Assembly: GCF_009812055.1 (NCBI RefSeq)
Contig: NZ_WQNH01000039.1
Location: forward strand, 1-64,000
Reading direction: 5' to 3'
From: Chelativorans xinjiangensis
GTDB taxonomy: Bacteria; Pseudomonadota; Alphaproteobacteria; Rhizobiales; Rhizobiaceae
DNA length: 64,000 bases
The notes below the pieces were generated by a model, which worked only from the letters and a program-made list of their open reading frames with translations, was not told the DNA's origin and made no database searches. This document shows positions 26,096-35,456 of this stretch, piece by piece; the first letter of the stretch is position 1, and the number at the start of each line of letters is the position of its first letter. A program made the translations under genes and the position numbers.

Positions 26096-26971
26096 ATGGA
26101 ACTCAACCAGATTCGATATTTCCTGAACCTGGCGGACACCCTCAGCTTCACCGAAGCAGCCATGCGGAGCGGGGTGTCTCAGCCCACGCTCACCCGCGCG
26201 ATACAGCGGCTCGAACAAGAACTGGGCGGAACGTTGGTCTATCGCGATGGAAAAGATAGTCGCCTGACAGCGCTCGGCCGCGACATCCGATCCGAATTCG
26301 CTGCGATCGCGGACCGTGAGCAGCGGGTTCGGGCGATATCCCTCAATCGGGTTCGCGGTCGCCGCGAGACTTTGACGCTGGGCGTCGTGAATACCATCGC
26401 GCCGGCGCTGATTACCGGGTTCGTTACGCACGCCCTTCGACAGATGCCGATGCTCGAACTGGTTCTTCAGCCAGTCACGCGCGACCAAGGAATGGAGCTG
26501 CTCCTCAGCGGCCAAATTGATGGGTGCTTCTGCACGGATCCAGCAGCCGGAAACTCAAAGATCGCCACCGCCGAAATGTTTCGCGAGCGACTGTTACTGG
26601 CGATGGCGCACGGACACAGCCTGGCAAGCCAGGCCTCGGTGTCTCTTTCGGACCTGTCGGAGCAACCGTACCTCGATCGGCTCCAGTGCGAATTCCGTAC
26701 GCGCGTGCAAAACCATCTGCATGAGCGTGCGGTGATCATGATTCCACGGCTCAGATCCGAACGGGAGGATCTGATTCAACAGGCCGTGGCAGCGGGCGCC
26801 GGCGTTTGCATGCTGCCTGAGCGCTCGGCAATCGTAGAGGGATTGACGTTGCGCCCGGTCGATACGCTGGACCTGTCGCGCACGGTCGCATTCCAATCGA
26901 TTTCGGGATCTGGAACGGCAGCGGCGCTGCGGCAGCTTCGTGTGCTGATCGAGCGTTATGTATGGTCGTGA
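26096..26971 (+). CDS. LysR-family transcriptional regulator
   Basis: A 291-residue LysR protein: MELNQIRYFLNLADTLSFTEAAMRSGVSQPTLTRAIQRLEQELG is the DNA-binding head, followed by the effector-binding domain (ETLTLGVVNTIAPALITGF). An AAGGAAGAACA ribosome-binding site precedes the start. It is divergent from the quinone-oxidoreductase gene and 152 nt upstream of msrB on the same strand, so it may control either or both. With methionine sulfoxide reductases next door, an oxidant-responsive role is reasonable but unproven. Confidence 0.85.
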   Translation: MELNQIRYFLNLADTLSFTEAAMRSGVSQPTLTRAIQRLEQELGGTLVYRDGKDSRLTALGRDIRSEFAAIADREQRVRAISLNRVRGRRETLTLGVVNTIAPALITGFVTHALRQMPMLELVLQPVTRDQGMELLLSGQIDGCFCTDPAAGNSKIATAEMFRERLLLAMAHGHSLASQASVSLSDLSEQPYLDRLQCEFRTRVQNHLHERAVIMIPRLRSEREDLIQQAVAAGAGVCMLPERSAIVEGLTLRPVDTLDLSRTVAFQSISGSGTAAALRQLRVLIERYVWS

Positions 26972-27123
26972 AATTCCGTGGAAGCGCTGGCCTTATGGTG
27001 CGGCGACCGCACAAGCGTTCCCATTTGCATGCCGGTGGCAACATCGAAACTATAGTCGCGGCGTATTGGACACCTCCGGATCGAGTATCCATCTTCTGGG
27101 ACAGGAATTCGAAGGAGGAATTC

Positions 27124-27570
27124 ATGGCTGCCTACAAGAAAACGGAAGCCGCGATCGCCAGGTTGTCGCCTGAGGAATATCGGGTGACGCAGCAGAGTGC
27201 GACCGAGCGTCCTGGAACCGGTGCGCTTCTCCACAATGAAGAACCTGGTATCTATGTCGATATCGTCTCAGGCGAACCGCTGTTCGCATCGTCGGACAAA
27301 TATGAGTCGGGCTGCGGATGGCCGAGCTTCACCAAGCCGATCGAATCCGCAAACGTGAACGAGTTGCGCGACACCAGCCACGGCATGATCCGGACGGAAG
27401 TGCGTTCGACGCATGGCCACAGCCATCTCGGCCACGTTTTCCCGGACGGACCGACCGATCGTGGCGGCCTGCGTTACTGCATCAATTCGGCTTCGCTGCG
27501 CTTCGTGCCACGCGACGAGATGGTGGAGCAGGGTTACGGTGAATATCTCAACCAGGTGGAGGACATCTGA
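27124..27570 (+). CDS. msrB: Peptide-methionine (R)-S-oxide reductase, zinc-free type
   Basis: A 148-residue MsrB. AAGGAGGAATTC precedes the ATG at 27124. Catalytic landmarks are [28 protein letters not shown] and the nucleophile in [11 protein letters not shown]. The two zinc-binding CxxC pairs of E. coli-type MsrB are absent (IVSGE and STHGH at those places), so this is the zinc-less form; a second cysteine is at SGCG. It reduces methionine-R-sulfoxide in proteins in the cytoplasm. It is translationally coupled to msrA (TGATG, sharing one base). Confidence 0.9.
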   Translation: MAAYKKTEAAIARLSPEEYRVTQQSATERPGTGALLHNEEPGIYVDIVSGEPLFASSDKYESGCGWPSFTKPIESANVNELRDTSHGMIRTEVRSTHGHSHLGHVFPDGPTDRGGLRYCINSASLRFVPRDEMVEQGYGEYLNQVEDI

Positions 27571-28082
27571 TGACGACTGAACGCGCTGTTCTCGCTGGCG
27601 GCTGCTTCTGGGGCATGCAGGATCTCATCCGCAAGCTGCCCGATGTGATCTCGACCCGGGTCGGGTACACAGGTGGCGACGTGCCGAATGCGACATATCG
27701 CAATCACGGCACCCATGCCGAGGCGATCGAGATCATCTTCGACCCCTCGCAGACCACCTATCGCCGATTGCTCGAGTTCTTTTTTCAGATCCACGATCCG
27801 ACGACGCTGAACCGTCAGGGGAATGATCGTGGCACAAGCTACCGCTCAGCGATTTATTTCACCAGCGACCAGCAGAAGGCCGTTGCGCTCGATACGATCG
27901 CAGACGTTGACGCGTCGGGATTATGGCCAGGCAAGGTCGTCACCGAAGTCGAGCCAGTCGGTGATTTCTGGGAGGCAGAGCCCGAGCACCAGGACTATCT
28001 CGAACGAATTCCCCACGGGTATACCTGCCATTTTGCACGTCCGAACTGGGCGTTGCCGCACAGGACAGGTGCTGCCGCTTAG
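27570..28082 (+). CDS. msrA: Peptide-methionine (S)-S-oxide reductase
   Basis: A 170-residue MsrA with the catalytic GGCFWGMQD motif (C12), then [13 protein letters not shown], the [11 protein letters not shown] segment and [14 protein letters not shown], the standard order. It repairs methionine-S-sulfoxide, complementing the msrB product encoded immediately upstream. The resolving cysteines at the C-terminus are reduced to one (GYTCHF), so it probably relies on thioredoxin or the thioredoxin-like protein encoded 51 nt downstream. Confidence 0.9.
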   Translation: MTTERAVLAGGCFWGMQDLIRKLPDVISTRVGYTGGDVPNATYRNHGTHAEAIEIIFDPSQTTYRRLLEFFFQIHDPTTLNRQGNDRGTSYRSAIYFTSDQQKAVALDTIADVDASGLWPGKVVTEVEPVGDFWEAEPEHQDYLERIPHGYTCHFARPNWALPHRTGAAA

Positions 28083-28133
28083 CAAACCCGCGGCTCGCGG
28101 CACAACGCCGCGAGCCTGCTATCGGAGGACTTC

Positions 28134-28622
28134 ATGGAAACGGGAATTGTGGATTTGCCTGCCCCTCCGCTGGAGAATATCCGGTGGATCAATGAAAATG
28201 GCGACGAGCGTAGCCCCTTGACCCTGGCCGAGTTGGGGCAAGGCATCAAGATACTGTACTTCTTTCAGGATTGGTGTGCGGGCTGTCATGCACATGGCTT
28301 TCCCACATTCGTGACACTTGCCGAAGAACTTCGCGATAAAGGTGTTGGCCTGGCAGCCATCCAGACGGTGTTCGAGGGTTCGGAGGTCAACACCTTCGAT
28401 CGTCTGCGGAAAAATCAACGACGATATGGACTGCGTGTTCCCTTTGGGCACGCCGTCACTGACTCGGCCTCAGCAGACGCCGTGCCTGGGATAATGGAGG
28501 CATACCGCTCCGGCGGAACCCCCTGGTTCGTGGTGATCGCGCCCGATGGCCGCGTCGTGTACGACGGGTTTCGGCTCGACGCGAAGAGCCTCGTCCAGAC
28601 ACTTCGGCCGCTCGCCGCCTGA
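28134..28622 (+). CDS. Thioredoxin-fold (TlpA/AhpC-like) protein
   Basis: A 162-residue thioredoxin-fold protein with an active-site C48-A-G-C51 in FFQDWCAGCHAHGFPTF. A cis-Pro loop follows (GGTPWFVVIAPDGRVV). There is no signal peptide, so it should act in the cytoplasm, unlike most TlpA proteins. It follows msrA by 51 nt with its own CGGAGG ribosome-binding site; the likely job is to reduce the two methionine sulfoxide reductases or to remove peroxide. Confidence 0.8.
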   Translation: METGIVDLPAPPLENIRWINENGDERSPLTLAELGQGIKILYFFQDWCAGCHAHGFPTFVTLAEELRDKGVGLAAIQTVFEGSEVNTFDRLRKNQRRYGLRVPFGHAVTDSASADAVPGIMEAYRSGGTPWFVVIAPDGRVVYDGFRLDAKSLVQTLRPLAA

Positions 28623-28767
28623 CAAAAAAAAGGAGCCTGGATACGCAGCTTGCCGGCCCGCCGCAGCCGTGTGTCAGCTTTCTGGAAAGTCCCCGCACAA
28701 ACCAGACTGCCGGCTTCCCACCCCAACGCAGCAACGGCCCCAGCCAGTATGGTGGGGCCGCCGTCGG

Positions 28768-29367
28768 TCAGACTTCCGTCGCTTCGGCCAGCTCCAGCGC
28801 ATCTTCTACGTCCACGCCAAGATATCTTACGGTGTTTTCGACCTTGGTGTGCCCAAGTAAGATTTGAACCGCACGAAGATTGCCAGTCGCTTTATAGATG
28901 ATCGATGCTTTGGTGCGGCGAAGAGAGTGTGTGCCGTACTCCTCACGGCGTAGACCTATCGCCGAGACCCGTTCATCTACCAATCGCGCGTATTGCCGGG
29001 TGCTCAAATGGCCCAGGGAATCTACCCGGCTGGGAAAAGCGAAGTCATCGACCGTTCCGCTACGTCCTTCAAGCCAAGCCAGTAGGCTCGCCCGGGTATC
29101 TGATGTGATCTCGAATTGAACAGGTCTCCCTGTCTTCTGTTGGATGATCAGCGACCGAGCTCGTATTTCCGGACCTGCCACAAGCGTGCCGATCTTGATC
29201 TTGACCAGATCGCATCCTCGTAACTTGCTATCGATAGCGAGGTCGAAGAACGGACACCGCGAAGCCTGGGCAAACCACGCGCTCGACGGTCGCGCCCATA
29301 CGTACTGCCGACCTCGCCGGCATGCCTCCGTGTTCCACCTACCGCGACACAGCTGAACGCATCGCAT
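28768..29367 (-). pseudogene. Tyrosine recombinase, N-terminally truncated
   Basis: From FDLAIDSKLRGCDLVKIKIG onward this 199-residue frame is a close homologue of the recombinase at 14640 and keeps the box-I Arg (SKLRGCD), THSLRR, LLGHTKVENT and RYLG. It ends naturally at ALELAEATEV. The first 40 residues are unrelated, so the N-terminal arm region has been lost or replaced near 29250. It has the same orientation as the other copy. Confidence 0.7.
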
Positions 29368-29506
29368 GGCTAGTTGCTAAGACGACCGCTTGCTAGGTCG
29401 GGAGGCAGTACTCGCCCGACACCGCGCATGGTGCGAACCGATACGAATCAGTCGTCTGGATCGACCGGGGTGAGGCCGTCTGACAATCCAGGAGAGGATG
29501 AGGCGC

Positions 29507-30419
29507 ATGAGTTGGAACCCAGCAATCGAACCGGGCTGTCCCGATGAGGTTGGCCTCGACGCAATCGAAACCCTCATCGTCCCGCGCGCCCGAGGCATTG
29601 GCAGCTTCGAGGTCCGGCGCGCCTTGCCGGCGCCGAAGCGGCAGATGGTCGGGCCGTTCATCTTCTTCGATCAGGCCGGGCCGGCCGAGCTATTGACCGG
29701 GCAGGGCGTCGACGTTCGGCCGCACCCGCATATCGGTCTCGGCACCGTTACGTACCTTTTTCGCGGCGATTTCCATCACCGCGACAGCACCGGGGCAGAC
29801 CAGATGATCCGTCCGGGCGCGCTGAACTGGATGGTTGCCGGGCGCGGTGTGTCCCATTCGGAGCGCACCTCCGCAGCAGCCCGAACCGGTCCGAACAGCC
29901 TGTTCGGAATACAGACCTGGCTGGCGCTGCCCGACCGCCAGGAGGACATGGCGCCCATGTTCGAGCACCACGGCAAAGAGGCGCTGCCGGTGATTGAGGA
30001 TTGCGGCGTTTCGGTCCGGCTCATCCTCGGGGACGCCTATGGCCAGAAGGCCCCCGCGACGATGTTCTCGGAGACGTTCTACGCCGATGTGACGGTCGAA
30101 GCCGGACGATCACGAAGACAGGGGAATCTACATCGTCGAAGGTTCGATCTCGGTTGCTGGCCAGGAATATGAGGCATCTCAGCTGATGGTCTTCAGGCCT
30201 GGTGACAGGATCACGATCGCTGCCGGCGGCCAAGGTGCACGGCTGATGATCCTCGGCGGCGCAACGCTCAGCGGACCGCGCTATATCTGGTGGAACTTCG
30301 TCGCCTCCTCGAAGGACCACATCGAAGAAGCGAAGGCCGAATGGCGCGCCGAGGACTGGGGCAAGGGTCGTTTCGATCTCCCGATCGATGACCGAGATGA
30401 GCACATTCCCCTAAGGTAG
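29507..30419 (+). pseudogene. Pirin-family protein, broken by a frameshift
   Basis: The first frame from ATG 29507 (GGAGAGG upstream) encodes the pirin N-terminal cupin: FEVRRALPAPKRQMVGPFIFFDQAGP, VRPHPHIGLGTVTYLFRG, HRDSTGADQMIRPGALNWMVAGRGVSHSER. At about 30100 the pirin sequence moves to another frame (DHEDRGIYIVEGSISVAGQEYEA) and continues to 30419 (GGATLSGPRYIWWNFV, ending in an acidic tail). All four iron ligands of the first cupin are present. The join needs a one-base change, so the gene is broken unless the sequence is in error. Confidence 0.75.
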
Positions 30420-30625
30420 ATCAACAGCAACTGGATGTCATGGGACGGCCAAGGCCAAGCGCATTGCCCACCAGCAGAGCACTGAAGACGGACGCTGCCG
30501 CTCCTCGGTTCATCGGAGTTCGTGAGCACGTCGCGGACGCCCTCGGCGATTGTCCAGTGTCCTGGCGCCCGTGGTCTGCCCTGAATTGGGTTACGCGAAA
30601 GCAGATGCCGGACCATCAACAAACT

Positions 30626-30850
30626 TCAGGAAAACCCGACGACGGAGTGGGGAATATAGTCGCTTTCAAGGGCTTGTATTTCTGCGGGAGTGAGCTTGAT
30701 GGCCAGCGAACCCACAGCATCATCCAGGTGTTGCAACTTCGTCGCCCCGACTATGGGTGCGGAAAGCCGGGGATCAGGACGACCGGGGGTGCCGACGACA
30801 ACCCGTTGTGCTGTGATCGCGCCGCCCGCAGCCTTCTCACCCGAGATGAA
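30626..30850 (-). pseudogene. Aldo/keto reductase, C-terminal remnant
   Basis: On the minus strand a continuous frame ends at 30626 and reads RLSAPIVGATKLQHLDDAVGS then LAIKLTPAEIQALES, which is the standard aldo/keto reductase ending (APIVGAT, then LTxEEI-LE). Upstream of about 30850 nothing matches the rest of the enzyme, so the barrel and the active site are gone. Confidence 0.65.
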
Positions 30851-31531
30851 CTACGAATGCCCACAAAACGCACCAAAATCGCCATCCAGTTGAAAGGGCC
30901 GAATGACAGTTGTAGTGCACCCAGGACCTCCCGCGTGGGCGCCAACGATGTCCGCTTTTAGTATGCAGCGAAGCTGATCGCAACGATCGATATAAGGCGC
31001 ACTGCGGTCGTCGTAAGGCGTGGCGGGAACGACTGGACTGGGCTCAATCGCGCCCTTCATAGCGACGGTTGCGGATACCAGCAGAGGGTCGATTTTTCCG
31101 GTGACAAGAGTGGAGAGCCGCGCTTCATTCTCAGGTCTAGGAAAGCTTCCGGGAGGCGATCTCGGTGACTGGCGGCCACTCAAGAGCATCTGCCACATCG
31201 AAGGACAGGGAGAATGACTCTATCGGCTCATCAGCAAATGCCTTAGCCGCCAACCTTTGCTGGACGATCATGGCGTTATCTGGTTTGCTTCAAAGCGGCC
31301 ACCTTCTGAACGAGCACATCAACGAACTCGACGCGCGATGGGCATCATTGACACCGATTGCACTGCTGGCTATCGGTATCTCATGACTAAGGGCTTTTTC
31401 CTCGCCGGAATGTATTACGCGCCGCTGAATTAGCGGCCGGGTGCTTTGTCGTCCTTCAACCGCTGCGTGGCCAGCGGTTGTGATCCGGCAGAAAGCTCTG
31501 GCTCCGCAGCCTGTTAGCGGAGTTTTTCGAA
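30851..31531. other. Gene-poor stretch with probable decayed coding sequence
   Basis: About 680 bases between the aldo/keto reductase relic and the prephenate-dehydrogenase-like gene. Frames on both strands (for example 30851-31198 minus) are open but match no family I know. I consider it decayed accessory DNA. Confidence 0.4.
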
Positions 31532-32302
31532 ATGTCTTTCCTCCATCCTGCCCAAGCTGCCTCACGGCAGCATAGGCCTCGTCGTCCCCGGTCCATCGGC
31601 CTGATTGGCTTTGGCGCCTTCGGTCGTTTGGCTGCTTCCCACCTGGCGTCGCACTTTGCTCTGCATGTTTTCGATCCCGCTTTCGACGGGACGGCTGGGT
31701 TGGCCGAGACCGCCCGATGCCAGGTAGTGGTGATAGCTGTTCCCGTTGCGCAGATGGCCGATGTCTTGAGGGCAATTGCACCCCATCTCCGGCGTGGAAC
31801 GCTAGTTCTCGACGTAGGGTCTGTGAAGGTCGAGCCCGCACGCCTCATGCGAGAATTGCTTCCTGAGTATGTCGACATCATCGCTACGCACCCGCTCTTT
31901 GGTCCGCAAAGCGCGCTACAGGGAGTACGAGACCTCAAGATCGCCCTGTGTCCAATAAGGGGATTCACCCATAGGCGAGTCGCCGCCTTCCTCAAGGGTG
32001 CACTCGGACTTGAGGTGATCTGGACGACCCCGGAGGCGCACGATCGGGACGCCGCGTTGGCGCAAGGGCTTACCCACCTCATCGCTAAGGTGCTCGTGAA
32101 GATGGAGCCACTGCCGGATCTGATCACGACACGCAGCTTCGAATTGTTGCGTGAGGCAGTGGAAATGGTGCGCCATGATGCGCCCGAGGTTTTCGACGCG
32201 ATCGAACGCTTGAACCCTTACGCCTTGGAGGTGCGCCGCCGCTTCTTCGACTTGGCCTCAGCGCTCGACGCCGAGCTGCATGGGCCTCATGACCTTACGT
32301 GA
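31532..32302 (+). CDS. Prephenate/arogenate dehydrogenase-like protein
   Basis: A 256-residue protein of the TyrA dehydrogenase family. The NAD loop is IGLIGFGAFGRLAASHL near residue 22; VVVIAVPVAQMADVL, DVGSVKVEPARLM and the active-site segment IIATHPLFGPQSA follow, then a helical dimerisation region. It lacks the chorismate mutase and ACT domains and is short for a biosynthetic TyrA. No ribosome-binding site is obvious before the ATG, so the first 20 residues (Arg/His-rich) are uncertain. It is isolated from aromatic-pathway genes, so it may be a specialised paralogue rather than the main tyrosine enzyme. Confidence 0.75.
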   Translation: MSFLHPAQAASRQHRPRRPRSIGLIGFGAFGRLAASHLASHFALHVFDPAFDGTAGLAETARCQVVVIAVPVAQMADVLRAIAPHLRRGTLVLDVGSVKVEPARLMRELLPEYVDIIATHPLFGPQSALQGVRDLKIALCPIRGFTHRRVAAFLKGALGLEVIWTTPEAHDRDAALAQGLTHLIAKVLVKMEPLPDLITTRSFELLREAVEMVRHDAPEVFDAIERLNPYALEVRRRFFDLASALDAELHGPHDLT

Positions 32303-32535
32303 AAGCCGCGCCACAAGCCCAGAGCGATGGACAGCATAGAAAAAGACACGAGCGCCAGCCACCTACGCCGTCGGTTGGCCGGCGGCTGGATGACGGCAAA
32401 CTGGCCGACCGTTTCCGGCACCAACGCGTCTCTCATCCCGGACCTCGACAGGCCGATATCCTTCAACTGATGGTCGGAGAGCGCATTGAGCGGGCACTGT
32501 GTTGATGCCCGGCGACTCCAGTGAAATCCCGTCAT
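32287..32535 (-). CDS. DUF1127-domain small protein
   Basis: An 82-residue protein with AAGGAG 8 nt before the ATG. Residues 16-37 (LNALSDHQLKDIGLSRSGMRDA) are the DUF1127 motif, an Arg-rich RNA-associated helix typical of alphaproteobacteria. A hydrophobic helix follows near the C-terminus (WLALVSFSMLSIALGLW), unusual for this family, whose members are normally soluble and about 45 residues long. The 3' end overlaps the convergent prephenate-dehydrogenase-like gene by 16 bases. Function in this family includes control of phosphate and carbon RNA metabolism; here unknown. Confidence 0.7.
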   Translation of the reverse strand: MTGFHWSRRASTQCPLNALSDHQLKDIGLSRSGMRDALVPETVGQFAVIQPPANRRRRWLALVSFSMLSIALGLWRGFHVRS

Positions 32536-32642
32536 CGGAATTCTCCTTGGTTGCGCATGAACTGGAGACGCCGGTCGCCGCGTGGCGCCATCGCGAAGAT
32601 GAAGGCGATAGCACCGCGCGGTTTCCTGCGTTGCTCCGGCTG

Positions 32643-34373
32643 CTACAGACGATCAAGAGCAAGCAGGGATTTGTCGCCGAGCCAGACCTCGACGAATGTC
32701 GCCTCGAGGTCGGAGACGTTCCGCTCGCCCGCCGCGATCTGCGCCTGCATGAAGCCCCACAACGCCCAGCCGTTGCGCGGCATCTCCTCAAGCGCCTTGC
32801 CGAACGTGGCGACGGCTTCCTCAGCGCGGCCCTGCTGGAGAAAGACGGCGCCGAGCGTCTGACGCACCGGATAATACCAGTAGGGCGGCTCCATATAGGC
32901 GATGCCGTCCTGTAGGCGGATCGCCTCATGCAGGTGGCGCTCCGCCGCGACATAGTTACGGCGTGCCTGGGCGATACGGGCCTCGACCACATGGCCGGCA
33001 ATGCCGAGCACGTCCCTTGCCGGCAGGCCTTGTTCCTCGAGACCAGTCATATCCGCCTCCGCGACCAGCCGCTCGATCTCGCCGACCTCGCCTGCCGCCG
33101 CTTCGAGGTTGCCGTTGAAGGCGAAGGCGATGCCGCGCGCGTAGTGCCAGTAGCCCTTGACGAAGGGAAAGCGGTCGCCGGGATCAGCAAGAGCCAGGAT
33201 GGTGTCCGGGGTGCTGAACTGGGCATGCGCGCTGTACGGCGCCGTCTTGATCGCCTGCACCCAGGCCAGTTCCTCCGACACCTCGTCGGAGGTCACGGCG
33301 ACGAGCTTTTCGGCAGAAGAGATTACGTCCTCGCCCACCCCGGACATCTGGGCGGACACCATCAGATAGTGCAGGTTGTGAGGATAATATCCGTAGCGAT
33401 AGAGCGGACTGGCCGCCTCGCCGGCCTGCGCTAGGAATGCCTCGTCGGCGGCGATTGCCTCGCGATTGACCCGCATGGAATCGTGATGGCGTCCGACCCG
33501 CGCATAAATGTGGGCAGGCATATGGGTGAGATGCCCGGCTGCGGGCATGGCGCCGCGCAGACCGTCGGCGACGGCTTCCGCGCGTTCGGGCGTCGCCGAT
33601 GCCTCGACGGCGTGAATATAAAGATGCGCCGCCGCCGGATGCACAGGGTCGATCTCAAGGACGTGTTCCAGGGTCGCGACGATTTCGGCGGTATTGCCCT
33701 TCGGCGTCACGCCGTCGGCTTCCCACAGGTCCCACGGCTGCAGGTTCATCAATGCGTCGGCGTAGAAGACGAGGACGTTGGAATTGTCCGGATATGCCTT
33801 GGCCACGTCGCGCATGGAATCGGCCCACGCCTTGTCGAGCGGCGGTCGGCTAGCCATCAGATTGGCGCCGTAGCGTTTCTCCAGTGCCTCGATCAGCGCC
33901 CGCTCCTTGGCTGCCACGCCCTCCTTCAGCGCCAGGGCGCGCTGAACGGCATCATGGGCGGGAGCCGCCGCCTCGTCGTGCATGGCGTCGTTGATGTTCG
34001 GGCCGAGCGCGAAAGCCTCGCCCCAGAAGCACATGGCGCAGTTCGGGTCCAGCCTCTGGGCTTCCTGGAAGGAGCGCCGCGCCTCGGCGTGGTTGAAGGC
34101 CCAGGTCAGGCGAAGACCCTGATCGAAATAGGCCTGTGCTTCGGCGCTGTCCGTGGTGACAGGCATGGTCATGTCGCCGAGCCCTTCATAGAGAGGAGGC
34201 CGGATCCCCGCCGCGGCAACCTCCGCACCCTCGGCGAAGGCGACGCCGGGCTTGTAGAATTCGGTTTTTGGTTGTGCGGTCTCATGCGCCGAAGCTGCGA
34301 AGGCGAAGGCGGATGCGGTCAGCATCAGTCCTCCGGCAATCGCATGCAGGGAAGTGTTTGGCTTGAGTTTCAT
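32643..34373 (-). CDS. Exported tetratricopeptide-repeat protein
   Basis: A 576-residue protein starting at 34373 (AAAGGAACCGACC upstream) with a signal peptide (residues 1-29, ending ASAHE). It is built of TPR units: AQAYFDQGLRLTWAFNHAEARRSFQEAQRLDPNCAMCFWGEAFALGPNIN is the start, with further repeats to the end (ALEEMPRNGWALWGFMQAQIA). The CAMCFWG segment gives a CxxC pair. Homologues are annotated only as TPR proteins, often next to hydrolases or redox enzymes. It probably sits in the periplasm. The hydrolase gene upstream on the same strand is 82 nt away. Confidence 0.75.
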   Translation of the reverse strand: MKLKPNTSLHAIAGGLMLTASAFAFAASAHETAQPKTEFYKPGVAFAEGAEVAAAGIRPPLYEGLGDMTMPVTTDSAEAQAYFDQGLRLTWAFNHAEARRSFQEAQRLDPNCAMCFWGEAFALGPNINDAMHDEAAAPAHDAVQRALALKEGVAAKERALIEALEKRYGANLMASRPPLDKAWADSMRDVAKAYPDNSNVLVFYADALMNLQPWDLWEADGVTPKGNTAEIVATLEHVLEIDPVHPAAAHLYIHAVEASATPERAEAVADGLRGAMPAAGHLTHMPAHIYARVGRHHDSMRVNREAIAADEAFLAQAGEAASPLYRYGYYPHNLHYLMVSAQMSGVGEDVISSAEKLVAVTSDEVSEELAWVQAIKTAPYSAHAQFSTPDTILALADPGDRFPFVKGYWHYARGIAFAFNGNLEAAAGEVGEIERLVAEADMTGLEEQGLPARDVLGIAGHVVEARIAQARRNYVAAERHLHEAIRLQDGIAYMEPPYWYYPVRQTLGAVFLQQGRAEEAVATFGKALEEMPRNGWALWGFMQAQIAAGERNVSDLEATFVEVWLGDKSLLALDRL

Positions 34374-34455
34374 GGTCGGTTCCTTTGAGTTTGGTGCGCC
34401 GGCGGGAGCATCCGCGCCACGGCTCATTGATCTGATGGGTGGAAAAATCTGTGTG

Positions 34456-35274
34456 CTATCGGGGCAGACTCGCGACAAACCCGGCTACGTCGACGGCGAA
34501 ACGACGCGGTTCTTCCCAATGAATCGCGTGTCCAGCACCGGCGTAGGTGACGAGTCGCGCGCCTGGGATCGTTCGCATGAGAACGTCCTGTTCGGCGCGC
34601 GGGAAGAATGCGTCCTGGTCGCCCCAGACCACGAGCGTCGGAACGGCAATCTCGTGCAGGCGTGCCGAATGATCGTCGCGCGAAAGGGATTTCACCGCCT
34701 CCTGCCAGACACGTGCGGGAACCTTGAGGCTCTCGCCGATGATGGCGTCGAGGAATTCGGCGGATATCGTCCGGGCCAGCGTGCTCTCCTGAAAGCTGCG
34801 AACGAAATTCGGATCGATCGGATCGACGAGAGCCGAGACGGCGTCCTTCAGTTCCTCGACCTCGCCATTGCCCTTGGCCGTCGGATAAGATCCGGCAAGG
34901 ATCAGCCCGCGCGTGCGGTGCGGATTGTCGATGGCGAAGCGCTGCGCAGTGTAGCTGCCCATCGAGTGCCCGACGATAACGGCGGATTCGATTGCACGGG
35001 CATCCATGAAGGATGCCAGATCGGCGGCAAGGTCGGAAGCGCGGTAGCCCGATATGGGGCGGTCGGCGTCGCCGTGACCGCGCTGGGAAATCGCGATTGC
35101 ACGGATCGAATGTGGCAGAAGCGGCAGAACCCCCTCGAACGATCGCCATGAGTCCGTGTACCCGTGCAGAAACAGGACCGGGAAACCGCCAGGGTCGCCC
35201 TGCTCGACAAACGGGATTTTCACGCCGTCGCGAATGGTCGCCACACCAGTTTGGAGATTTGCATTCAGCAGCAT
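34456..35274 (-). CDS. Alpha/beta hydrolase
   Basis: A 272-residue alpha/beta hydrolase. GAAAGGAATTCCC precedes the ATG at 35274. The oxyanion segment is LFLHGYTDSW, the nucleophile Ser in VGHSMGSYTAQ, the acid in WGDQDAFFP, and the catalytic His in AGAGHAIHWEEP. No signal peptide; cytoplasmic. The family includes esterases, C-C hydrolases and peroxidases; the substrate is unknown. It probably shares a transcript with the downstream TPR gene. Confidence 0.8.
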   Translation of the reverse strand: MLLNANLQTGVATIRDGVKIPFVEQGDPGGFPVLFLHGYTDSWRSFEGVLPLLPHSIRAIAISQRGHGDADRPISGYRASDLAADLASFMDARAIESAVIVGHSMGSYTAQRFAIDNPHRTRGLILAGSYPTAKGNGEVEELKDAVSALVDPIDPNFVRSFQESTLARTISAEFLDAIIGESLKVPARVWQEAVKSLSRDDHSARLHEIAVPTLVVWGDQDAFFPRAEQDVLMRTIPGARLVTYAGAGHAIHWEEPRRFAVDVAGFVASLPR

Positions 35275-35456
35275 GGGAATTCCTTTCGGAGCGCGCCACT
35301 CTGACCGCAGTTCCGCTGGATACTTCCGGCGGTGCAGGGGGATGGCGGGCCTCTTTGCGACGATCACGAGCCTCATGGCCGCGATGCCGTGTTTGTTAGT
35401 GAGATGTCATCAGGTTCCGCCGCGGTCTGAGTGCGACGGCAGGACGCCGAGACGGA

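Noticed and set aside
31165-31386. Short plus-strand frame before the TyrA-like gene, considered as a chorismate mutase
   Set aside because: It lacks the conserved Arg/Lys/Glu pattern of AroQ mutases and ends 145 nt before the dehydrogenase gene.
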